Below, in pieces: positions 17,746 through 27,071 of a stretch of DNA of 64,000 nucleotides. The notes beneath the pieces were generated by a model. That model saw only the letters and a list, made by a program, of their open reading frames with translations. It did no database searches and was not told the origin of the DNA. Source of the DNA: Sphingomonas sp. 3P27F8 (GTDB lineage Bacteria > Pseudomonadota > Alphaproteobacteria > Sphingomonadales > Sphingomonadaceae); contig NZ_SCNL01000004.1 in assembly GCF_005502745.1 (NCBI RefSeq), forward strand, positions 124,001-188,000. Reading direction: 5' to 3'. Each line of letters begins with the position of its first letter. Position 1 is the first letter of the stretch. The translations under genes and the position numbers were made by a program.

Positions 17746-19173
17746 TTGAGCGCAACCACCGATCCCGCCGACGGGAGCGAGCGCAAGACCTCGGTCGTTA
17801 CGCGTTTCGCCCCCTCCCCCACCGGCTTCCTTCATCTGGGCGGCGCGCGAACCGCGCTGTTCAACCTTCTTTACGCCCGCCATCACGGCGGGAAGTTCCT
17901 GCTGCGGATCGAGGATACCGATCGCGCGCGCTCGACCCAGCCAGCGATCGACGCGATCCTGAGCGGGCTTCGATGGCTCGGGCTGGATTGGGACGGCGAC
18001 GCCGTGTTCCAGTTCGCGCGTGCGCATCGTCATGTCGAGGTGGCGAACGCGATGGTGGCAAGCGGCAGCGCCTATCGCTGTTACCTTACCGCCGACGAAC
18101 TGGCCAAGATGCGCGCCGAGGCGGAAGCTGCGAAGAAGCCGTTGCGCATCCGCTCGCCGTGGCGAGACAAAGCGCCGTCCGATCCCGATGCGCCGCACGT
18201 CATCCGCCTGAAAGCGCCGCTGGACGGCGCGACCACGATCAACGATCTCGTCCAGGGTCAGGTCACGGTGCAGAACGCCGAGCTTGACGATCTGGTGCTC
18301 GTCCGTTCCGATGGCACGCCCACCTATATGCTGGCAGTCGTGGTCGATGATAACGACATGGGCGTCACGCACGTCATCCGTGGCGACGATCATCTCAACA
18401 ACGCGTTCCGGCAGTTGCCGATCTATCGCGCGATGGGTTGGGCCGAGCCGGTCTATGCCCATATTCCGCTGATCCACGGATCTGACGGCGCGAAGCTTTC
18501 GAAGCGGCACGGCGCCGTGGGAATCGAGGCATATCGCGATGAACTCGGCATCTTGCCCGAGGCGCTCGACAATTATCTCATGCGGCTCGGCTGGGGCCAT
18601 GGCGATGCGGAGATCATCAGCCGCGAACAGGCGATCGAATGGTTCGATCTGGCCGATGTCGGCAAATCGCCGTCGCGCTTTGACCTGAAGAAGCTGGAAC
18701 ATCTCAACGGCCACTACATCCGCGAGACGGACGACGCCCGGCTTGCGGCACTGGTCGGCGACCGGCTTGGCTTTGCTGGCGATGACGCGCGCCGCGAGCT
18801 GCTGATCCGCGCGATGCCGGCGCTGAAGCCCCGCGCCGCCAATCTCAACGAACTGGCCGACGGCACGACGTTTCTGTTTGCCGCGCGCCCGCTGACAATC
18901 GACGATGCCGCGCGCCCGCTTCTGGAGGGCGACGCACCTGCTTTGCTGTCGCAGTTGCACGCGGCCCTTGACGCGCTGCACAACTGGGATACGGAGGCGC
19001 TCGAAGATGCGGTACGGCGTGTGGCAGAGGCAGCGGGCGTAAAGCTCGGCCAGGTCGCGCAGCCGCTCCGCGCGGCTCTCACTGGTCGCAAGACCTCGCC
19101 AGGCATCTTCGACGTGCTGGCCCTGCTGGGCCGCGACGAAAGCCTGGCCCGGATTGCGGATCAGATGCGTTAG
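17746..19173 (+). CDS. gltX: Glutamyl-tRNA synthetase
   Basis: This 475-residue class I synthetase charges tRNA-Glu (and, if amidotransferase is present, tRNA-Gln). The HIGH-type motif is [15 protein letters not shown] (about 24-38) and the KMSKS-type motif KLSKRHG starts at residue 250. The anticodon-binding helical domain follows to the end. A TTG at 17746 preceded by GGGAG is the best start; another TTG at 17710 is in frame but has no better ribosome site. The gene is divergent from comEC, the starts lying within 70 bases. gltA follows after 22 bases. Confidence 0.93.
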   Translation: MSATTDPADGSERKTSVVTRFAPSPTGFLHLGGARTALFNLLYARHHGGKFLLRIEDTDRARSTQPAIDAILSGLRWLGLDWDGDAVFQFARAHRHVEVANAMVASGSAYRCYLTADELAKMRAEAEAAKKPLRIRSPWRDKAPSDPDAPHVIRLKAPLDGATTINDLVQGQVTVQNAELDDLVLVRSDGTPTYMLAVVVDDNDMGVTHVIRGDDHLNNAFRQLPIYRAMGWAEPVYAHIPLIHGSDGAKLSKRHGAVGIEAYRDELGILPEALDNYLMRLGWGHGDAEIISREQAIEWFDLADVGKSPSRFDLKKLEHLNGHYIRETDDARLAALVGDRLGFAGDDARRELLIRAMPALKPRAANLNELADGTTFLFAARPLTIDDAARPLLEGDAPALLSQLHAALDALHNWDTEALEDAVRRVAEAAGVKLGQVAQPLRAALTGRKTSPGIFDVLALLGRDESLARIADQMR

Positions 19174-19195
19174 GCCGGGGACAAAGGAGACTAAA

Positions 19196-20479
19196 ATGAC
19201 GGATACTGCGCAGCTTTCTCTCTCCGGCAAGACTTCAGAATATCCGGTCCTGTCCGGTTCGGTCGGCCCGGATGTGGTGGATATCCGCAAGCTTTATGGC
19301 GCGACCGGCGCCTTCACCTACGATCCGGGCTTCACCTCGACCGCATCGTGCCGTTCGGCGCTGACGTACATCGACGGAGACGAGGGCGTTCTGCTGCACC
19401 GCGGCTACGCGATCGGTGATCTGGCCGAAAATTCCAGCTTCATGGAAGTCGCCTATCTGCTGCTCAACGGCGAATTGCCGGGGGCGGGCGAACTGGAAGC
19501 GTTCGAAACGACGATCACCCGCCACACGATGCTGCACGAGCAGCTCGCCACCTTCTATCGCGGTTTCCGCCGCGATGCCCATCCAATGGCGATCATGTGC
19601 GGCGTCGTTGGCGCACTTTCCGCCTTCTATCATGATTCGACCGATATTCACGATCCGAAGCAGCGGATGATCGCGTCGCACCGGCTGATCGCGAAGATGC
19701 CGACGATCGCGGCGATGGCCTATAAGTACAGCGTCGGGCAGCCATTTCTCTATCCCGACAATTCGCTGAGCTACACGGGCAATTTCCTGCGCATGACGTT
19801 CGGCGTTCCCGCCGAGCAATATGAGGTGAACCCCGTCGTGGAAAAGGCGATGGACCGGATCTTCATTCTCCACGCCGATCACGAGCAGAACGCCTCCACC
19901 TCCACCGTCCGACTCGCCGGCTCGTCGGGCGCCAACCCGTTCGCGTGCATTGCAGCCGGGATCGCCTGTCTTTGGGGGCCGGCACATGGCGGCGCCAACG
20001 AGGCGGCGCTCAACATGCTGCACGAGATCGGCACGCCCGATCGCATCCCGGAGTTCATCGCCCGGGCGAAGGACAAGAACGACCCGTTCCGTCTCATGGG
20101 CTTCGGCCACCGCGTCTACAAGAACTATGATCCGCGCGCGACCGTGATGCAAAAGACGGTGCGTGAGGTGTTCGAGGCGCTGAAGGTCAGCGATCCGGTT
20201 TTCGAAACGGCCCTGAAGCTTGAGGAAATCGCGCTGAACGACGACTATTTCGTCGAGAAGAAGCTGTTCCCGAACGTCGATTTCTATTCCGGCGTGATAC
20301 TGTCGGCGATCGGCTTCCCCACCTCCATGTTCACCGCGCTCTTCGCGCTTGCCCGCACCGTCGGCTGGGTGGCGCAGTGGAACGAGATGATTACCGATCC
20401 CGATCAGAAGATCGGTCGCCCGCGCCAGCTCTACACCGGGCCGACGCAGCGGCCTTATGTCGCGGCGGACAAGCGCTGA
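19196..20479 (+). CDS. gltA: Citrate synthase (type II)
   Basis: This 427-residue enzyme condenses acetyl-CoA with oxaloacetate to open the TCA cycle. Active-site segments are [20 protein letters not shown] with the catalytic His, and [14 protein letters not shown]; the catalytic Asp lies in the FPNVDFYSG segment. The N-terminal beta-sheet region ([18 protein letters not shown]) is that of hexameric, NADH-sensitive proteobacterial enzymes. The start at 19196 follows AAAGGAGA at ideal spacing. The stop overlaps the next ATG (TGATG), coupling a 68-residue membrane protein to it. Confidence 0.96.
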   Translation: MTDTAQLSLSGKTSEYPVLSGSVGPDVVDIRKLYGATGAFTYDPGFTSTASCRSALTYIDGDEGVLLHRGYAIGDLAENSSFMEVAYLLLNGELPGAGELEAFETTITRHTMLHEQLATFYRGFRRDAHPMAIMCGVVGALSAFYHDSTDIHDPKQRMIASHRLIAKMPTIAAMAYKYSVGQPFLYPDNSLSYTGNFLRMTFGVPAEQYEVNPVVEKAMDRIFILHADHEQNASTSTVRLAGSSGANPFACIAAGIACLWGPAHGGANEAALNMLHEIGTPDRIPEFIARAKDKNDPFRLMGFGHRVYKNYDPRATVMQKTVREVFEALKVSDPVFETALKLEEIALNDDYFVEKKLFPNVDFYSGVILSAIGFPTSMFTALFALARTVGWVAQWNEMITDPDQKIGRPRQLYTGPTQRPYVAADKR

Positions 20480-20685
20480 TGCGTATCGCACGCCCGGTGC
20501 TGACTGTGCTGGGCGTGCTCTCTTTCATGATGGGCATGCTGTGGATTGGCCAGGGGTTGGGATATGTCCACTGGCCGCAATCGAGCTTCATGCTCGATCA
20601 GCGCCCCTGGGCCGATCGCGGCGCGGCGCTGGCCGCAGTCGGCATTCTCCTGGTGCTCGCCGCGCGGCGTTTAGGCCGCCGGTAA
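20479..20685 (+). CDS. Small two-helix membrane protein coupled to gltA
   Basis: This 68-residue protein has two transmembrane helices (about 5-25 and 48-63), separated by a loop containing IGQGLGYVHWPQSSFMLDQRPW split around conserved-looking aromatic residues, and a basic RRLGRR tail. It starts inside the gltA stop codon (TGATG). I recognise no characterised family, though similar short proteins occur in sphingomonads. The coupling implies co-expression with citrate synthase, not necessarily a shared role. It is convergent with the histidine-kinase-like gene, overlapping it by 15 bases. Confidence 0.6.
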   Translation: MRIARPVLTVLGVLSFMMGMLWIGQGLGYVHWPQSSFMLDQRPWADRGAALAAVGILLVLAARRLGRR

Positions 20686-22008
20686 CGACAACACGAAGCG
20701 CGCGCCTTCATTCTCAGCGCTATCGACGCTGATGTCTCCGCCCATCGCGCGCGCGAGCCGCCGCGAGATATAAAGCCCCAGACCGCTGCCGCCCGGTTCA
20801 CGCGGGTCCACCCGGGCAAACTTGGCAAAGATGCGCGTGTGATCCTCTGGTGCGATGCCCTTGCCCTGATCCGCCACGATCGCCACGATCCTGCCGCCAT
20901 CGCGCTGCACCCTCAGCCAGACGGTGCCGCCCGGCGGCGAATATCGCAGCGCATTGCCGATCAGGTTGACGAGAATCTGCAGCACACGGCGGAATTCGCC
21001 GATCGCGACCAGCCCCTCCTCTGCGTCGCCAACATCCACGCTAACGCCTGCATCCGCCGCGCGCACCGCGAACAGACCTGCCGCGCGACGAAGCACATCG
21101 GGAAAATCGACCGGCTCGAATTCGATGCGGAAGTCTTCACGTTCGATCGCTTCCAGATCGGATAGATCGTCCACCAGCCCCATCAGATGGCGGCCGGCGC
21201 TCGCGATATCGGCGGCATAATCGACGTAATGCGCGTCGATAGGACCATCGACGGCAGCATTGATGCTGTCGGCATTGGCGATGATCCGGTTCAGCGAACC
21301 GCGCAGGATCCCGTCGAGCTTCACGTTGAACGCCGGCGCAGGCTCGATGCCCGTAGTGTCGTCGGGTCCGAGCGGCAGAAACACCCCGCCAACGAAGCCG
21401 GCGAATACCCCGATCGCATTGCGCCGCGCGGTGCCGGCCAGCATCACCCGATCGGCCGCCCCGCGAATCGTTGCCACCTGTCCGTCGAAATCATGCTGCG
21501 CCGCCACGGCCTCGAGCAGCGTCATCCCGCCGCGTGCATCCGGCAGCAACGTAAACAATTCCGTCAGCGGCTTGCCGATCAACATCGATGCATCCAGCCC
21601 GTGAGCCGTGGCCACGTCGGTCGGCAAGTGAACGATCCGCAGCGCCGCATCGATCTCCCACAACCAGTCCGCGCCGGCGGGGGGCGGCGCGTGCTGCGTC
21701 GCGGTCGTCGCACTGCGCCACGCCGCGCGCTCGCGCAGCGGCGCGACTGAAAGAGTGACTCCGTCCGCGCTGGGCACCGCGCGTACCCAGCATTCGAGAT
21801 CGGCGTCGATATCCGCGATCACGACCGTTCGCTGAACCAGAATGCGAAGGCGCCGGGCCAGCCGCACGACAGTCGCCAATTGCGGCACCGCGAGCACTTC
21901 ACCGATCGCACCTCCCGCGCGATCGTTGAGTGTGGAGAACCCGGCGTCAGCCGATACCAGCCGATCGGACGAATCAAGCCGCGCGCTGAGCGTCATGCCT
22001 TCGCTCAT
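20671..22008 (-). CDS. Histidine-kinase-like protein lacking the phospho-acceptor histidine
   Basis: This is a 445-residue cytoplasmic protein without clear membrane helices. A PAS-like region spans about 113-225, a dimerisation helix pair about 227-290, and a HATPase domain about 335-445. The ATP-binding motifs are intact: VNLIGNALRYS (N-box, Asn348 and Asn352), DQGKGI, FAKFAR and GGSGLGLYISRR. The dimerisation helix KLDGILRGSLNRIIANADSI lines up well with a normal H-box, but Gly233 stands where His should be. The second helix (YVDYAADI then GRHLMGLVDDLSDLEAIE) is typical. It may be a pseudokinase, phosphatase or scaffold, as DivL is in Caulobacter. It overlaps the DUF2336 gene by ATGA. Confidence 0.75.
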   Translation of the reverse strand: MSEGMTLSARLDSSDRLVSADAGFSTLNDRAGGAIGEVLAVPQLATVVRLARRLRILVQRTVVIADIDADLECWVRAVPSADGVTLSVAPLRERAAWRSATTATQHAPPPAGADWLWEIDAALRIVHLPTDVATAHGLDASMLIGKPLTELFTLLPDARGGMTLLEAVAAQHDFDGQVATIRGAADRVMLAGTARRNAIGVFAGFVGGVFLPLGPDDTTGIEPAPAFNVKLDGILRGSLNRIIANADSINAAVDGPIDAHYVDYAADIASAGRHLMGLVDDLSDLEAIEREDFRIEFEPVDFPDVLRRAAGLFAVRAADAGVSVDVGDAEEGLVAIGEFRRVLQILVNLIGNALRYSPPGGTVWLRVQRDGGRIVAIVADQGKGIAPEDHTRIFAKFARVDPREPGGSGLGLYISRRLARAMGGDISVDSAENEGARFVLSLPAA

Positions 22009-23072
22009 GCGCGATGCGACCGTGCAAGCGCCCGGATCGCGCGGCGGAAATCGGCGTGCAGCGATAGCGGCGCCAGCGCCGCGCGCGCGGCGAGCACCGG
22101 AATCGCCGCAATCGTATCGAGCAGATCGGCGAACGCCTCGATATCGCGACGCGGCTCGGCATCCGCCAGCAGCAGCGCCACCCGCGCCAAGTCATCCCGT
22201 GTGAAGCCGTGCGCGCGCAGGACCAGCCACAGGCGATCGCCATCGATATCGAGCAGTAAGGCCCGCGCCTCGCCTAGCTCGATCCGCTGCGCATAAGCTA
22301 TCAGGGCCACCGCTAGTTCGGCACGGCCGTCGCCTAGCGCCTCGATCAGCAACGCGGGGATTTCATCGGCGCGCGCATCGATCGCGGTTGCCAGCCGCAG
22401 CGCGATCGAATCCAGCCGCGCTCCGTCGTCATGCGCATCGATGCACCGTATCGCCGATTCGACCAGCGCCTGATCCACCCTCCCCGGCCGCTTTTCCCGC
22501 AGCGCGGCGGCGACCCACCAGACGACCCGGCGATGCAATTCCCCCGGCAGCGTCAATCCGCGCGCGCCGCCCGCATCACGCCGGCCGTCGGCGAGGAGAT
22601 AATCGCGTGCGCTGCCGGCGGTCACCGCATCGTCACCCTGCGCCATTCGCGGCAGCAACGTCGCTGGCAAACCCGGCTCCCGACCCGCGGCCAACGCCGC
22701 ACCGAGCAACGCGAGCCGCACCTGCCCGATCATCTCCGCCATCAGTTCGGGGTCACGCAGCAGGCCGGCATCGAGCAGTCGTCGCAACGTTTCGGCCGGT
22801 TCCGCCGTCACCAGCCCTCCGCCGGAGCGGGTCAGCAGCCGTGTCGCGTGTCCCGCGAGTTCGCGCTCGATCCCCTCAAGCGTCGTGGCGATCGCGGTAT
22901 GCAGCGCGGCGCGCGTGCGATCATCCAGCCGATCATGCGCGGAAAGAAAGAAATCCTCGATCGCCGCGTCCAGCCGCCGCTCGGCGCGCGCATCCGCGCC
23001 TGCCGCGCGCGCGAAAATCGGCGCTGCGTCGGGAGCGATCGCGTGCAAGGGGTCGTCCTGATCGACCGGCAT
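22005..23072 (-). CDS. DUF2336-type helical repeat protein
   Basis: This is a 355-residue, almost wholly alpha-helical soluble protein, very rich in Ala, Arg, Asp and Leu, with repeated helix pairs resembling HEAT-like repeats, as described for DUF2336 proteins. No catalytic motif is visible. The ATG at 23072 is 36 bases from the stop of the upstream nucleotidyltransferase-like gene, and its stop overlaps the kinase-like gene. The three therefore form an operon. The pairing suggests it is a partner or input for the histidine-kinase-like protein; the actual role is unknown. Confidence 0.5.
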   Translation of the reverse strand: MPVDQDDPLHAIAPDAAPIFARAAGADARAERRLDAAIEDFFLSAHDRLDDRTRAALHTAIATTLEGIERELAGHATRLLTRSGGGLVTAEPAETLRRLLDAGLLRDPELMAEMIGQVRLALLGAALAAGREPGLPATLLPRMAQGDDAVTAGSARDYLLADGRRDAGGARGLTLPGELHRRVVWWVAAALREKRPGRVDQALVESAIRCIDAHDDGARLDSIALRLATAIDARADEIPALLIEALGDGRAELAVALIAYAQRIELGEARALLLDIDGDRLWLVLRAHGFTRDDLARVALLLADAEPRRDIEAFADLLDTIAAIPVLAARAALAPLSLHADFRRAIRALARSHRA

Positions 23073-23108
23073 GCGAATCCGAATATCGCCAATGTCGTTA
23101 AGACGCGA

Positions 23109-24287
23109 CTAAGCCTGACGGCGAAGTAACTCAATTGTCGCGCCCAGCGTGGCAAAGGCGTAAATCGCGGTCAGCGCCAGCCCGGTCATCGGCAACCGCA
23201 CGAGCGTCAGCACGGCGAGCGTAGCCAGATAGGCAGGCGGGCTACCCCACCAGGCGGCACGCGGCACACTCGCGGCGCGCTCGGCGAGCCCCGCCGCCAC
23301 CACCAGCACCAGGGCGATCACGAGCGCCGAATCGGTCGCTGCGACCGAATCGAGCGAATAGCCGAGCAAAAGCGCGGCCAGCGCCGGCACCGCCAGAATC
23401 TCGAGCCTGAGCGCCCGCTCCAGCCGCGTCTCGTCGCGAAGCCACGCCGTCCGCTCCGCCATTGCCGCCACGATCGTCCCGGCCAGCACCGCGATCAGGC
23501 CGGCCGCATTGTAGCCCATCAGCGTCAGCCCGAACCCGAGCAGGACGGCCACGCCGCCACCTGCCGCGACGGCGGCCGTGGAAGCCGTGCGCCTCACCAG
23601 CGGCGGCAGGACGAATCCGGCGATCGGGCGCACGATCCAGCGATCGAACCATGATGATCGCGTCGCAAGGGTCGCCATCATCACCGCACGGCTGCGCTCT
23701 TCCAGCGCCGCGCCGCGCCGTTCGACGCCGTGCCCCGCGTTCGCATCACCGGCGGGCAACGCTATGTGCCGGGCACCCGACTGCGCGGCAGCGTGCAGCA
23801 GCGCCGATTGCACATCATAATCGCTCGGCATCGCCGCGACTTCGGCAAGCCGTCGTGCGTCGAGCCGCGCGATTCCGGCCCAGGCAAGCCCTCCACCGAT
23901 CAGTTCGTAATCCGGCGTCGCGATACCTGACGCGACCACCAGTAGCGCGTCCCCGCCATCCTCGCTGAACGGCGCTATTACCGCATCGGTGGTTATAAGC
24001 CCATCCGCGACCGCGATGATCTGTGCGAGCGGGTGCAGCCGCGCACTCGCCTCGGCGGCGCTGCGTACGGTATCCACGCTGATCCCGCGCCGACCGATCC
24101 GTGCGATCGCACCAAGCAATTCAGGGGTCAAACGGGAAACGACGATCACAATTTGCGACGCACCCGTCGCGGCAAGGAGGCGGGCCTGATATTCGATCAG
24201 CGTAACACCGGCGAACGGCAACGTCGCCGCGAGCATCCCCGGGCGATCTTCAGCATCCTGAACGGCAAACAGCAATCCCGCGAGCAT
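23109..24287 (-). CDS. Degenerate nucleotidyltransferase-like / multi-helix membrane protein
   Basis: This is a 392-residue protein in two halves. The N-terminal about 190 residues look like a sugar-nucleotidyltransferase fold (LPFAGVTLIEYQARLLAATGA, then IIAVADGLITTDAV), but the G-x-G-TRL nucleotide loop and its lysine are missing. The C-terminal half begins with DRWIVRPIAGFVLPPLVRRT and has five or six hydrophobic helices. The layout recalls bifunctional cytidylyltransferase/CDP-alcohol phosphotransferases, yet the DG-x2-AR...D...D signature is absent. Probably an inactive relative, though the assignment is only pattern-based. I chose the ATG at 24287; an upstream in-frame codon at 24476 would reach into the divergent gene's start. 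Confidence 0.45.
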   Translation of the reverse strand: MLAGLLFAVQDAEDRPGMLAATLPFAGVTLIEYQARLLAATGASQIVIVVSRLTPELLGAIARIGRRGISVDTVRSAAEASARLHPLAQIIAVADGLITTDAVIAPFSEDGGDALLVVASGIATPDYELIGGGLAWAGIARLDARRLAEVAAMPSDYDVQSALLHAAAQSGARHIALPAGDANAGHGVERRGAALEERSRAVMMATLATRSSWFDRWIVRPIAGFVLPPLVRRTASTAAVAAGGGVAVLLGFGLTLMGYNAAGLIAVLAGTIVAAMAERTAWLRDETRLERALRLEILAVPALAALLLGYSLDSVAATDSALVIALVLVVAAGLAERAASVPRAAWWGSPPAYLATLAVLTLVRLPMTGLALTAIYAFATLGATIELLRRQA

Positions 24288-24478
24288 TCCCGCGCTGTTA
24301 GCGGTGAACGCGGCAATGGCAAACCGGGGTGGCGCAGATGGCCGGAATAAGAGTTCGAGAACCCGACTAAAAGTCCGACTGGCGGCTCGTTGCGGCGAAT
24401 CGATCAAGCCGTCTGACGCTAACCGCTTTGTCAGCGGACGATTCGTGGTAAACCGCTCCGATGAGCGGGGGAACAACG

Positions 24479-26776
24479 ATGATCGGGCTGCGCGAAGCCG
24501 TCAACACGACAGCCGGCCAGATGGACGCGCAAGAGGAGCAGCCATTGTTCCTGAGCGAGTTCAACGTGGCTGATCGCGAGGCATTGCACGAAAACGATCT
24601 CGTCCAGGAAACCCCCGAGCCGTCACACTGGTCGAAGATCGCCCCGATCGCGCTGGCGGTGCTTTCGCTCATCTGGGTCGGCGCGCTCAGCGTACTTGCA
24701 TGGAACAGCCTGCGGGAGATGACGCCGGTCGCCATCGCTCAGTTCGCCGCCGCGCTCCTCACCGTGCCTTTGCTCGCGGGCGTGTTGTGGCTCATCACGC
24801 TGCGCACGAGTGCGGCCGAGGCGCGCCGCTTCGGCGCGACCGCTCGGGCGATGCGCGCCGAAGCAGGGTTGCTTGAGCAGACCGTCGCCTCGCTTACCGC
24901 TGCGATCGAGTCGAACCGCTCGCTCATCAACGAGCAGGCGCAGACACTCTCCGCGCTGGGCGACACCGCCACCGCGCGCCTGGCCGCGATCGGCAGCGCG
25001 CTTTCGGAAGAGGTTTCGCACGCGACCGGCCACGCCCGGGCGCTGGCCGATACGGCCCGCGCCGCGCAGGACAATTTGAATATTCTGACTGCCGGCCTGC
25101 CACGTGCGCAGGAAGAGATTGCGAGCCTCGTCATCCACATCGATCGCGCGGCGCTCGCCGCTGGCGAGCAGGCGGCAGCGCTGGACGTGCAGGTCAGCGC
25201 GCTCGCCGATCGCGGCCGCGAGGCGGAGACGGTGGCGGGCGGCGCGGCACAGAAGCTTGCCGCGCATATCGCGCGAATGGAAGCGACGAGCGAAAACGCC
25301 GGCGCCCGGCTGGAAGCGGTCACCGCCGAAATGTCGACTGCGGTAGACCTGATGCTCGATCGCACGGCGACCGCGATCGACGAATCGCGCAAGAGTATCG
25401 CCGCGCAGGGCGACGCGATGCTGGCGATGGTTGGCGCGAATCAGGCGGCTCTGGATACAGCGGCGCGCGTCAGCGCGGAGTCGCTTGCCGATCGCATCAG
25501 CCTGATCGAACTGGTGATCGACCGCGTGGCGCAGCGGCTGGACGCCCAGCAGGGCGCGAGCGACACCTTGCTGACGAAGCTCGATGACGGCATCGCCGAG
25601 GTGGAACGCAAGCTTGCGGCCCTGCACCAGCACGGCATAGAGCGATCCAATCTTCTGGCCGCCTCGATCAGCGCACTTGGCGGATCGGCGGACGCGATGA
25701 CCGAGGCGATGCGCGCCGGGGATGAAATGGCCACGCGCGCCATCAGCACCACCGAAGCGTTGCTTGTCGCGCTCGATGCCGCCTCGCGCGAGATGGACGA
25801 GACGATGCCGGCCGCCGTCGATCGGCTCGACAGCCGCTTCGCCGCGTCTAAGGCTGTAGTAGTGGCGACCAAACCCGAGTTGCTCGCGCTCGTCACGGCG
25901 GCGGAAAGCACCCATGACGCCATCGAAGCGATCGCGCAGGTAATTGCGGACCAACGCCGCAACGTTGACACACTCACCGGCACCTTGCTCGAGTCGCTCA
26001 CCAGTGGCCGCGCCAAGGCCGACGCCATCGGCCAGATGGTCGATGAAGCGACCGAGCGCGCGAACCGCCTCGCCGAGGACGCCGCGCCGCGCCTGCTGGA
26101 AGCGCTGCTGCGCGTCCGGGACACCGCGACGCAGGCCGCCGAGCACGCACGTGACACGCTTGCAAAGGTGATCCCGGAGGCGGCCGAAGCGCTAGAGAAA
26201 TCGGGCGTCGTGGCGCTGCGTCACGCGGTCGATCAGGGTTTCGAGCAGACGATCGCCGAACTTTCATCGGTTGCGGAAAGCGCGATCGCGGCCACCTCGC
26301 GCGCCGCGGCAGAGCTGGATCGACAGATCCGCAGCATCGATGAAAAATCCGCGATGGTCGACAGCAAGATCGAGCTGGCCCGCAGCGAACGCGAGGAGCA
26401 TGAGACGGAGAGCTTCGCCAAACGCGCCTCGCTGCTGATCGAGGCGCTGAACTCCGCCTCGATCGATATCACCCGCACCTTTGCGCCCGATATCGCGGAC
26501 AGCGCCTGGGCAGCATATCTGAAGGGCGATCGCGGCGTATTCACGCGGCGCGCGGTGCGGCTGCTGGATTCGGCCGAGCAGCGCGATATCGCCCGGCTAT
26601 ACGACGACGATCTCGCCTTCCGCGACCAGGTGAACCGCTACATCCACGATTTCGAGGCAATGCTGCGAACGATCCTGACTCAGCGGGACGGTTCGCCGCT
26701 GGGCGTGACGCTGCTCTCGTCGGACATGGGCAAGCTTTATGTCGCGCTGGCGCAGGCTATCGAGCGACTCCGCTAG
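24479..26776 (+). CDS. Large membrane-anchored coiled-coil protein
   Basis: This is a 765-residue protein of unknown function. After a 50-residue acidic cytoplasmic tail come two transmembrane helices (about 52-74 and 84-107). A very long Ala/Glu/Asp/Arg-rich helical region (about 115-660) follows, resembling apolipoprotein-like or methyl-accepting coiled coils, but with no HAMP domain and no chemoreceptor hairpin tip. The final 100 residues, from ITRTFAPDIADSAWAAYLKGD onward, look like a compact conserved domain. The ATG at 24479 is preceded by GCGGGGGA; an ATG six codons earlier at 24461 is also open. It is divergent from the nucleotidyltransferase-like gene and convergent with the DUF1467 gene. 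Confidence 0.55.
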   Translation: MIGLREAVNTTAGQMDAQEEQPLFLSEFNVADREALHENDLVQETPEPSHWSKIAPIALAVLSLIWVGALSVLAWNSLREMTPVAIAQFAAALLTVPLLAGVLWLITLRTSAAEARRFGATARAMRAEAGLLEQTVASLTAAIESNRSLINEQAQTLSALGDTATARLAAIGSALSEEVSHATGHARALADTARAAQDNLNILTAGLPRAQEEIASLVIHIDRAALAAGEQAAALDVQVSALADRGREAETVAGGAAQKLAAHIARMEATSENAGARLEAVTAEMSTAVDLMLDRTATAIDESRKSIAAQGDAMLAMVGANQAALDTAARVSAESLADRISLIELVIDRVAQRLDAQQGASDTLLTKLDDGIAEVERKLAALHQHGIERSNLLAASISALGGSADAMTEAMRAGDEMATRAISTTEALLVALDAASREMDETMPAAVDRLDSRFAASKAVVVATKPELLALVTAAESTHDAIEAIAQVIADQRRNVDTLTGTLLESLTSGRAKADAIGQMVDEATERANRLAEDAAPRLLEALLRVRDTATQAAEHARDTLAKVIPEAAEALEKSGVVALRHAVDQGFEQTIAELSSVAESAIAATSRAAAELDRQIRSIDEKSAMVDSKIELARSEREEHETESFAKRASLLIEALNSASIDITRTFAPDIADSAWAAYLKGDRGVFTRRAVRLLDSAEQRDIARLYDDDLAFRDQVNRYIHDFEAMLRTILTQRDGSPLGVTLLSSDMGKLYVALAQAIERLR

Positions 26777-26791
26777 GCGATTGCGCGTCGC

Positions 26792-27067
26792 CTACAGGCC
26801 GTTGGCGACGTCCAGAAAATCGAGCATGTCGGTCGTTATCCAGCCGAACTGGTAATTCGCCACGAACAGCAGGAACAGGATCGTCGCAACGATCGTAACG
26901 CGAATTGCCGTGCGCCCGATGCGAAAATCGTGCGGTGCGCTTTCGGCCTGCCCCGGAATCTTCTCGGCGCCTGCTTCCTCCGCCGTCCGCACCCCGAACG
27001 GCAGGACGAGGAACACCGAGAAGGCCCAGAACAGCACGTAGATCGCCAGCATCGACGTCCAGCGCAT
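26792..27067 (-). CDS. DUF1467 family membrane protein
   Basis: This is a 91-residue protein with two transmembrane helices (about 5-25 and 56-76) joined by a conserved loop: FGVRTAEEAGAEKIPGQAESAP. Proteins of this family are almost confined to alphaproteobacteria, and the gene habitually follows the RNase J gene. It is the last gene of the long nuo-birA-coaX-rnj operon, starting 4 bases after the rnj stop. The function is unknown. Confidence 0.82.
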   Translation of the reverse strand: MRWTSMLAIYVLFWAFSVFLVLPFGVRTAEEAGAEKIPGQAESAPHDFRIGRTAIRVTIVATILFLLFVANYQFGWITTDMLDFLDVANGL

Positions 27068-27071
27068 CGCT

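Noticed and set aside
23098..23112. TTAA-N7-CTAA, close to a CtrA box, before the DUF2336 gene
   Set aside because: One half-site is mismatched and contains the stop codon of the preceding gene, and the 36-base gap points to a shared transcript rather than a promoter.
24320..24400. A tRNA-like fold with GTTCGAGAAC and paired GACT/AGTC segments near the divergent promoter
   Set aside because: No acceptor stem, D-arm or conserved T-arm can be drawn together, and it lies in the leader of two divergent protein genes.
26774..26794. A 7-base-pair hairpin, TAGGCGA/TCGCCTA, between the coiled-coil gene and the DUF1467 gene
   Set aside because: It includes both stop codons and has no T-run on either strand; it may help end transcription but cannot be called a terminator with confidence.
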